DNA from: Rhodophyticola sp017644125
Lineage (GTDB): Bacteria; Pseudomonadota; Alphaproteobacteria; Rhodobacterales; Rhodobacteraceae
Assembly: GCF_042140125.1 (NCBI RefSeq)
Contig: NZ_CP159473.1
Reading direction: 5' to 3' (one strand)
Length of the DNA stretch: 64,000 bases
The stretch's first letter is position 1. Every line of letters starts with the position of its first letter. Made by a program: the position numbers and the translations under genes. Shown here piece by piece: positions 43,473 through 51,400 of the stretch. The notes under the pieces are model-generated. The model made no database searches and was not told where the DNA came from. It saw nothing but the letters and a program-made list of their open reading frames with translations.

Positions 43473-44082
43473 CGTGGTTGCCGACAGCACTGAGAGCGGA
43501 ACCGATCAATACTATCGGGATCATGCGCTCGCCTACGCGGAGTCTACGCTTGGTGTGGACATGTCGGAAATCTACGGTCGTTTTCTTGGCTATTTGCCAA
43601 GGTCCGCAAAGATCCTCGACGCGGGCAGCGGTTCGGGGCGCGATACTCTAGCCTTCAAGAATCTTGGATACAACGTCGATGCGTTCGATGCTTCACCGGC
43701 ACTTTGCGCATTTTCGACGCAACTGACGGGAGTGCCAGCGCGGGTTATAACGTTCCAGGATTTTGAATCTGAGCCCGTCTATGGCGGGATCTGGGCTTGC
43801 GCCTCTCTGCTCCATGTGCAGGCGGACGAACTGGCCGATGCAATTTGTCGCCTGGTTCATGCGCTCAAGCCAGAAGGGGCACTCTATATGTCTTTCAAGC
43901 ATGGCTCCGGCGAACGGCTTTCGGCAGACGGACGCTTCTATCTCGATATGAATGGGGATCGTTTGCGCGCGGTGGTGAACGACGTTGCCGATGCGCATCT
44001 GTCTGAGATCTGGGTTTCGCATGGAGAGGGTAGCCGAAGAGGTCAAGATGCATGGCTGAATGCCATTTTGGTAAGGACTTAG
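43459..44082 (+). CDS. Small class I SAM-dependent methyltransferase in the phosphorothioation operon
   Basis: The 207-residue Rossmann-fold methyltransferase begins at GTG. Motif I is KILDAGSGSGRDTLAFKNLG (about residues 51-70), the acidic end of strand 2 is in VDAFDAS, and GIWACASLLHVQADELADAI follows. The DNA-methylase motifs DPPY or NPPY are absent, so a small-molecule, RNA or protein substrate is more likely than DNA. It overlaps the membrane protein gene and lies 17 bases before sspD. It is not one of the four named Ssp modification genes, and its place in the operon is unexplained. Confidence 0.8.
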   Translation: MEVLSVVADSTESGTDQYYRDHALAYAESTLGVDMSEIYGRFLGYLPRSAKILDAGSGSGRDTLAFKNLGYNVDAFDASPALCAFSTQLTGVPARVITFQDFESEPVYGGIWACASLLHVQADELADAICRLVHALKPEGALYMSFKHGSGERLSADGRFYLDMNGDRLRAVVNDVADAHLSEIWVSHGEGSRRGQDAWLNAILVRT

Positions 44083-44098
44083 GGGGCAAACAGTAATC

Positions 44099-44941
44099 GT
44101 GGCTAAACCCGTCTCAGAAAAGCATGTTCTTGGGTTGTCTGGTGGGCGCGATAGCGCCGCACTTGCCGTGTATATGCGGCAGCACCATCCTGAGCTTGAG
44201 ATCGAGTACTTCTTCACCGATACCGGTAAAGAGCTTCCCGAGGTCTACGAATATCTTGGTCGTCTCGAAGGGTTTTTGGGACAGCCGATCCGGCGTCTCA
44301 ATCCCGATCGGGATTTCGACTTTTGGCTGAAGCAGTACAATGATTTCTTACCGTCGCCACAAACTCGCTGGTGCACACGCCAACTCAAGCTGCGGCCTTT
44401 CGAGCAATGGCTTCGGCCGATGTTGGACGATGGCGCAACAATCTACAGCTACGTGGCGATCCGGAGCGATGAAGAGTACCGGGACGGTTACGCCTCTAAG
44501 CACGACAGGCTGATTGTCCAACTCCCGTTCAAACACGCGGGCATAGACAAGGCCGGCGTCATCGACATCCTCGACGGGGCTGGCCTCGGGCTTCCTGACT
44601 ACTATTCCTGGCGGACCCGGAGCGGCTGCACCTTTTGCTTCTTCCAGCAAAAGATCGAATGGGTCCGGTTGAAAGAACAACATCCGGATGCATTCAAAGA
44701 AGCCAAGGCCTACGAGAAAGATGCGGTCGCACACGGCTCTCCCTTCACGTGGAGCCAAGGGGAATCGCTCGATGATTTAGAGCGTCCCGAGCGTGTCGCG
44801 CAAATCAAGTCTGACCATGAAAAGAGAGTTGAGCGATTGCGATCAAAAGTTCAGGCTAATCCGTTGAGAGCTGACAAGGAGCCCATTGATATTGATGATC
44901 TCTATGGGAAGGCCAAGATGTGCTTAGCTTGCCACAAATGA
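44099..44941 (+). CDS. sspD: SspD-like PAPS-reductase/ATP-pyrophosphatase protein
   Basis: This 280-residue PP-loop enzyme has SGGRDSA at residues 14-20 binding ATP, followed by FFTDTGKELPEVYEYL. Cysteines C92 in RWCTRQLK, C177 and C180 in SGCTFCFF, and C275 and C278 in CLACHK could hold an iron-sulfur cluster or zinc. SspD/DndC proteins adenylate the DNA backbone or carry the sulfur during phosphorothioation. It starts at GTG preceded by AGGGGGC. A 73-base gap separates it from the restriction genes. Confidence 0.88.
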   Translation: MAKPVSEKHVLGLSGGRDSAALAVYMRQHHPELEIEYFFTDTGKELPEVYEYLGRLEGFLGQPIRRLNPDRDFDFWLKQYNDFLPSPQTRWCTRQLKLRPFEQWLRPMLDDGATIYSYVAIRSDEEYRDGYASKHDRLIVQLPFKHAGIDKAGVIDILDGAGLGLPDYYSWRTRSGCTFCFFQQKIEWVRLKEQHPDAFKEAKAYEKDAVAHGSPFTWSQGESLDDLERPERVAQIKSDHEKRVERLRSKVQANPLRADKEPIDIDDLYGKAKMCLACHK

Positions 44942-45014
44942 AGGGCGCTTATTACAGTGGAGCCAATTCAATTTTACTGACGGCGGTAGATCGTACCGAT
45001 GCTGCGGGGGGAAA

Positions 45015-46823
45015 ATGGCACAGAACGAACTAGTCGATTTCCTTGCCGCCTACGGCCCTACCTCAGATGGGAACAATATGTACGACGAATTCGTCGTTGC
45101 TGCGGCCGCGAACGCCGGTGTTGATCCCATCGCCATTCCTGAGACGCGCTCCAACGAGATTCTGAATGACTTGATTGCGGAGCAGCCTCGCTCGGTCATC
45201 CTCACCGGCACAGCCGGCGACGGCAAAACATACACCGCACGTAAAGTCCTCGAGGCGTTGTCGGGTAACGCCGCGACCTGGGGGAATACGCAGGAAACGT
45301 ATGAGTGGGTCGATTCCAAGGCTGAGCGGCGCATTGTCTTCGTCAAAGACCTCAGCGAACTGGAGCCGACGAGCAAGGGAGCGATCATCGCTCGCATGGT
45401 GGCAGCCTTCTCAGATCCGGCGTCGACCGAGCATTTCGTGCTTTGTGTGAATGATGGTCACCTGCTGCGCACGTGGGAAGAGCATGTCAAAGGTGATCCT
45501 CGGGGCGAACGGATACTTGCAACCTTTCGGGAGCTCTTGAGGGACGATCAGGACACACCGCCTGACGGCATGGCCTTTCGGCTCATCAACATGTCCCGCA
45601 CTTCGCATGCGGCTACGATTGATGCGATCATCGAGCAGGTCTGCAATCATCCTGGCTGGAACGGCTGTGCGGAGGGATGTTCGAACCAAACTGCCGGCAC
45701 CTGCCCAATTTTAATCAATCGAGACGTCCTGTTGAAGCGGGAGAGCGCCAGTTTGCGGAACCGCCTGCGTGCTCTCGTCGAGATAGCGGCGGCTGATGAA
45801 AGGCATCTCTCGATCCGTCAGATAATCATTCTGATCGTCAACGCGCTCTTGGGCGATTCCAAGAACCCTTATCAGACGCCGCTAATGAATTGTGCTCGCG
45901 CGGAACAGCGCGCAGCAGCTGAAGAATACCAATATACCAATCCCTACAATAACGTCTTCGGAGAGAACCATCCCGTTTCCCGCCGTCTGCAGCACTCGGC
46001 ATTTGCGGCTCTTTCCGAGTTCGGCATCGGATTCGAAACGAATAACTTCTTTGATGATCAGCTACTCGATGTCGATCACAACGCCATGCCAATCGACCAC
46101 CCGCAGTACGGCGCGGCGAGCTATCAGCAGTTGCGGGCTAACTATCGTGAGAACCCCAGCGCCAATATCCGAGACCTACGCAATGCGCTCACGGCACAGC
46201 GTCGACGTTTGTTCTTCGAGTGGCCTGACCCAAGCAGTGATGCGAGAGAGAAAAGTCCGTGGCAGCTTACGGTCCACAGCTATGGGGACCTCTATCTCAA
46301 CCTACTGAGGTTGGAAGGTGCCCGCGACGGCGAGCTATTTTCACTCACACGACCGAAAATTATCAAAGGCCTAAACCGTGCGCTGACGGGATCTCTCACC
46401 GAGACTGCGGATCGGCTTTGGTTGACGCAGCCATCGGGCGTCTACAAGGGCGCTGACATCCCGATCCTCGTTGCCAACCCGATAGGTTGGAAGAGCAAGC
46501 CCTATTGTTTGAACCTTGAGGCGCCGAACCATCCCGGACGGCCGCCGAGCTTGGAACTCATTGCGGCGTATCCGACGAGACGGGTACTCACGAGATTACC
46601 TCTGACGCCGACGCTCTTCGAATATCTCATGCGCGTCCATGACGGTGCCCTTCCCATGAGCTTCTCAAACCAATGTTTCCAAGATGTCAGGAGCTTTCAG
46701 ATTCGGTGTGTCGGCGCGATCCTCCATAATGAGGGAGAAGACACCCTCGATTTCAAAGCGGTTGATACCAGCGGAGAGTCTCTTGGCGAGCGTGTCATAG
46801 GTTCGTTGGGGGAAGAAGTCTGA
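45015..46823 (+). CDS. sspF: SspF/DptF-like P-loop restriction protein
   Basis: This 602-residue protein has Walker A GTAGDGKT at residues 65-72 and a cysteine cluster C210, C218, C222, C230 (Cx7Cx3Cx7C), probably a zinc site. Size, order and the opening LVDFLAAYGPTSDGNNMYDE region fit the F component of phosphorothioation-dependent restriction (DptF/SspF). With G and H it would damage DNA lacking the modification. The ribosome site GGGGGGA lies just before the ATG. The stop overlaps the next start (TGATG). Confidence 0.82.
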   Translation: MAQNELVDFLAAYGPTSDGNNMYDEFVVAAAANAGVDPIAIPETRSNEILNDLIAEQPRSVILTGTAGDGKTYTARKVLEALSGNAATWGNTQETYEWVDSKAERRIVFVKDLSELEPTSKGAIIARMVAAFSDPASTEHFVLCVNDGHLLRTWEEHVKGDPRGERILATFRELLRDDQDTPPDGMAFRLINMSRTSHAATIDAIIEQVCNHPGWNGCAEGCSNQTAGTCPILINRDVLLKRESASLRNRLRALVEIAAADERHLSIRQIIILIVNALLGDSKNPYQTPLMNCARAEQRAAAEEYQYTNPYNNVFGENHPVSRRLQHSAFAALSEFGIGFETNNFFDDQLLDVDHNAMPIDHPQYGAASYQQLRANYRENPSANIRDLRNALTAQRRRLFFEWPDPSSDAREKSPWQLTVHSYGDLYLNLLRLEGARDGELFSLTRPKIIKGLNRALTGSLTETADRLWLTQPSGVYKGADIPILVANPIGWKSKPYCLNLEAPNHPGRPPSLELIAAYPTRRVLTRLPLTPTLFEYLMRVHDGALPMSFSNQCFQDVRSFQIRCVGAILHNEGEDTLDFKAVDTSGESLGERVIGSLGEEV

Positions 46824-48451
46824 TGCTCGATACCATTGTGCAGGACACTCCCTCGCTCAAATCGAATCTTGGAGAGGATGGAAAAGGTGCCGACACCCTG
46901 ATGTGGGTGCAGGAAGCCATTTTCGGGCATCGGTTCGTCGAGGAGCAATTGCCATATATCTTGGTTCTCGAAGTCCTCGCTATCTGCCGCGTACTTCAAT
47001 TAGGGGACGATGGGCGGCACTACGAAGAGACCAGGATCTTCAATCATCCGGTAGCAGCCTCGGACGAGCATGAGAACGTTACCATTCCCATCGTGAAGTC
47101 AGTTGCTCTGAGGTATGTCCTCTTCAAGGATCGCTCGCTAGACATCGTCGCGAACGACCCGCAGCTATCGCCAGAGGAGCGCCTGGGGGCCTGGATCGCA
47201 GCCTTGAACAAGGGATTTGCCAACGAGGTCAGGTCGGGCAATCCGGTGAATTTCGAGTACCTGCGCGCCCGATTTGGCAACCGCTTCGACGATGCGCGCC
47301 AAGCGGTAAAGATTCTGCAGGGTCTCGAGATCGATGTGCTCAACAACCGGCGCTACACATCGCGGTTTCTTGCGCCGCGCGGTGCCAACCTCATTCTGAA
47401 CGACGTTGACCAGAAATTTGTTGCCGACCGGATGTTTTTTGGCCGTGGCGGCGAGATGGTCTACCTGATGCTTAGCCGGTCGTCCCTCGCAAAGGAACTG
47501 GCTCCCGTGATCGCAGAGCAGTTCTTGGCCAGCAGGGATCCGATCGATCGGATCGCGGCCAAGTTTGTTCCGGACGCACCCGATCGCACGGCGGGCGGCT
47601 CCATCGGTTATCTTCCCAAACGCGCACACGCCGCCTACGAGCGGATGGCCGAAGACTGGCATACGATACTGACACTGAAGGAACTTCCCCCGCCACAAAA
47701 GTTCGAGCCGCTGTTTCGCATGACAGCGCTCAATCTGATGCGCTATTTCGCTGAGCGCGCGCAGGTCGTTGCGGGCAACACTGTCGTTGATCCCATACCG
47801 CTCGACATGCTCGGAGGTCGAGATGCCAACCTCCGAGACGTCTCAAAGGCATTTTTGCGTCGTCACCGTCAGGTCATCGAAGACGCTGTTGAAAGCTATA
47901 TCCGCGGGAAGATCGAACCGACACCGGCCTGGGAAGCGGCACTGAAACAACCGGACAATGCGATGCAGTCGACCCAAGCACTTGAGGTCATTCAGCGTAC
48001 GTTCGACGCGCATCGGTGGAGCTCAAAGTCCGAAAGTATTCGGTCACCGGAGGCATGGTTAGCGGCGTTTGTTCATGACGCGAAGCGCCGCAGTCGGAAC
48101 AACATCTCCACGATGATAACGCCGCTTGGAACCAATTCCGGGTTTGTGGTTGCCCGGCGCGGCGCCGGGACGTGGTTTGCGTCTTCCGATGATTTTCTCG
48201 AGGCATTGGTGCTCGCCGTCGTCAAACGGCCGATCACAATCTCGGATTTCCTTCGGCAATTACACGAGCGGTACGGAATCGTCGTCGGGCCAGAAGAATC
48301 GCGCAGAGCGTTTTCGGTTCCACCCTGCGATATCTCCTCGTTTGAGGAGAATATCAGAGCCTTTGAGCGCCGGCTGACCGGTTTGGGCTACGTCAAACGC
48401 CTTTCCGACGACTGCGCCTTTGTCTCCAACGTCTATCTTGGGTCCGAGTAG
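46823..48451 (+). CDS. sspG: SspG/DptG-like restriction component
   Basis: The 542-residue, mostly helical protein lacks obvious catalytic motifs. It lies between the F-type ATPase and the H-type motor in the fixed order of dptFGH/sspFGH operons, and overlaps sspF by one base. Segments such as RMFFGRGGEMVYLMLSRSSL and DPIDRIAAKFVPDAPDRTAG are conserved-looking but not diagnostic to me. It is probably the bridging subunit of the restriction complex. The assignment rests mainly on position. Confidence 0.7.
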   Translation: MLDTIVQDTPSLKSNLGEDGKGADTLMWVQEAIFGHRFVEEQLPYILVLEVLAICRVLQLGDDGRHYEETRIFNHPVAASDEHENVTIPIVKSVALRYVLFKDRSLDIVANDPQLSPEERLGAWIAALNKGFANEVRSGNPVNFEYLRARFGNRFDDARQAVKILQGLEIDVLNNRRYTSRFLAPRGANLILNDVDQKFVADRMFFGRGGEMVYLMLSRSSLAKELAPVIAEQFLASRDPIDRIAAKFVPDAPDRTAGGSIGYLPKRAHAAYERMAEDWHTILTLKELPPPQKFEPLFRMTALNLMRYFAERAQVVAGNTVVDPIPLDMLGGRDANLRDVSKAFLRRHRQVIEDAVESYIRGKIEPTPAWEAALKQPDNAMQSTQALEVIQRTFDAHRWSSKSESIRSPEAWLAAFVHDAKRRSRNNISTMITPLGTNSGFVVARRGAGTWFASSDDFLEALVLAVVKRPITISDFLRQLHERYGIVVGPEESRRAFSVPPCDISSFEENIRAFERRLTGLGYVKRLSDDCAFVSNVYLGSE

Positions 48452-48458
48452 GTCGACA

Positions 48459-51400
48459 ATGAACACCACCACCACGATAAACAAAGTCGACTTTGATCCG
48501 ATCGGCGAGCGTGCGGACCTTGTCGGTCGGGTCGTTTGGGGAATGGTCCATCAAGAAGCTGATCGCAAAGCAGGACGGGTGCTGCTTCAATTGGTCGGCA
48601 TGCGGCCAGAGCACCTTCTTGGCGTTGCCTCAAACTTTGCTGAGATTGAAGGCAAGTCCGTCAAGCTTGCGATCTCGACTGACATTGATGGCGATCTGAC
48701 AAACCGACTTGAAGACCGCTTCAAGACCACGAAGCCAGCCGTACACTTCCGGCATCTCGATGAAGCCGAGGTGATCCTTTTTGCAGTTACGGACAGTCAG
48801 CGAGACACGGTCGGATCGAGTTTGGGACAGGTCACTCGGCTTGATCGCAACGCCATTCAAGACAAGAGCGAACTTTGGCTCGATGCCATCCTCGATACCC
48901 TCGGGGCGGCCTTGAAAGGCGAAGAGCAACGTTCGTGGATTCGCGCGATGCTCATCGGCCTTGATCAGTCCGGTATCACAAAAGAGCTCGATCAGTTCGC
49001 GGAATTTGTGCGCCGGTTCGTGGCTCTGAGCGAACATACACTCCCTAACCGGCTGCGGTTGTCTGCTCCCGCTCTCAGGCTTCCCAAGGCCTGCTTTGGC
49101 CCCATTCCGGCCCAAGGACAGGATCAGAGGAAGTTGGTTCAGGATTTCAGGAGCATGTTCCGAACGGCTGATCGCGACCTTTCTGGTGTGCCTTACCTGC
49201 TGGACAACAAGGAATCGCGGCTCGATGTGGATCCTGTTCTCACCTATCTCACAGCCAATCGACCGAGTTTCAAATCTGAGGAGCTCAAGGCAGCCGAGGC
49301 GATCGAGGCACTGATTGCCGACCGCAAGAACCTCCGGCACGGAGAGTGGCGAAAAAGCCAGGAGCAGTTTTGCGAGGCCGTCGAATGGAACGACTTTGGC
49401 AAGTCTGTTTTCGCCATCAAGGCACGCAAGAAGGCGCCGACTCTAAGTCAGCGGACACGCGATTTCATAAGAGACGAGTATCCTGACCGACTTGATGAAG
49501 CGACAGCGACTTATCTCGACGAGCTTGAGGCCGGTACGAATTCCCCCGAACAGGACCAAGACTTCTTCGCGAGTTGGCAGGACCCGATCCGTACGATCAA
49601 GGACAAGAAACTCTACGAGTCCTGGCGACGCCACTTATTCACCGATGAAGTGAGAGAAGCTGACCTTCTGTCGGTGATGGTAAAAGGTATTCGATCGCTA
49701 CTCATCAAGAATGCGTCTGACGATGGCGTTATCGCATCGAATGCCATCATCACCATTAGGATCAAAAACAACGAAAGGACATCGGCGTGGGCTGACCTGA
49801 ATCCTCGGCTAGTAAATCTACTTCAGCTGGAAGGGCGACTGATCGAGAAATCGCTCGGCCAACATGTTCGGTTTGAGTTCGGCAAGTGGCTCGAGGCCAA
49901 GGGCGAGAACACTGGACAGAGTGTGCCAGCAAATCAAATCGAGTTCGAACTGCGGTTGGAAATAGATGGTGAGATAAGCCCGACACAGGTTCGGATGTTC
50001 TGGCAACCAGGACATCAAAGCATGGCGCTTAGCTGGCCAGAAGACATCGCCGAGATCAAGAAGGGCGCGGCTGGTGGATGCGCACGCTACGTGGCCGCTC
50101 CGTTCGATCTCAAGCAAGGAGGTACGGTCGGCGGGATGCCAGCATCCTTGCGCGATACCTCCAGCTTCATTGACGTCGCTGGCACCGAAAAAGGCCGGAT
50201 GGCCAATCCGACCGAATACGGGGTCGATGACGATTTGTTCGCGATCATAGCGGACCGGCTCAACCGCGCCGTTGACGCACGTACTATCGATGCGAGTGCG
50301 CGTGACGTCGTGGGTGCCGCTCTTGAAGAATTCCGCAATGCCTATTCCGCGGCTCTTCTGCACCTGCACGACAATCCGTCAACGCTCTACGGGACCGATC
50401 TCATCGAAGCCCAAGCGAGCGCGTTTGGACGACTTTGTGACATGGCCCGTGCAAAGCTCGCACATACGAATTCGGTTCGAGAAACCCTTTTGCGCCCAAT
50501 CGTTGAGTTCTCGATCCTGCCTGCGAGCAATGGTCTAGCAGCAATCATTCCGGCCTGGCATCCGCTTCGGCTTCTCGAACGGAAGGCCAAGGCACAGGAT
50601 CTTGCTCTTTTTGTTGATCTGGCCATTCAAAACGAAAACACGTCAGTGGATGGGTTGGAACGGGCCGCTGATGAACAACAAGGCATCTTTGGACAGTGGT
50701 TTTTCCCAAAGATCGTCTCGATGGGACTTGCTCCCTTCGTGACCGTCGAGGATTGCGGCGGATACAGCCTCGCGGTTCCGGTCGACTCCAAGCTTTCGAG
50801 CGAACAGAAACTTGAGTCTACGGCGGAGATTGCGTGCAAGCAATTCATGAACGCATCGGATCGCTTTATCGAGCTTAACCCTCACGAGGAGGGAAACTTC
50901 TCGACGGCACTTTACAATGCCGATGCGGTTAGTCTCGCCGGTCTAGTGGCCAAAGAGCTCGAGAAACGCATGAGCCAAAAGAGCCATCTCCGTGCTAGCC
51001 TGCTTATCACGCATGACAGTCCGGAGCGCCTTAGGGACGTATATGCCAAGCAGAACACACGCTTAAGCGGAAGTAATCTGGACGAGGTCACGGAGGGATT
51101 TCTTTCGCGCCTGCGGGTGGGAGTCGGCAAGGGTGAGACAGTCGAGATCGGGCGCCGTAGCAATATAGACGTCGTCTATCTTCACGATGCTTATTACAAG
51201 CACGCAACGATGGCCTGGGAGTTTGTTGAGGGCACCTTCGAGAGGTTACCCGAAGCGATCGACTTTCGTAACGCCGCATTGCCCCGCAGGCGGACGGATT
51301 CCGACGCCTTGGGCAATCTCGCAACACAAGCGATTGAGGTTTACATGATGGCGTCGCGACCGCCGCGTGCGGCCGCGCAATTCACGGACCTCTGCTATGT

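Noticed and set aside
39548..44941. Type 4 BREX-like system (BrxC-like ATPase with PAPS-reductase-domain protein)
   Set aside because: No PglZ, BrxL or BREX helicase gene is present, while a divergent cysteine desulfurase, a DUF4007 protein and DptFGH-like genes are; the phosphorothioation reading explains all of them.
48420..48458. Upstream start of the SspH-like gene inside sspG
   Set aside because: The 13 extra codons lie within the end of sspG; ATG 48459, seven bases after the sspG stop, is the more natural start.
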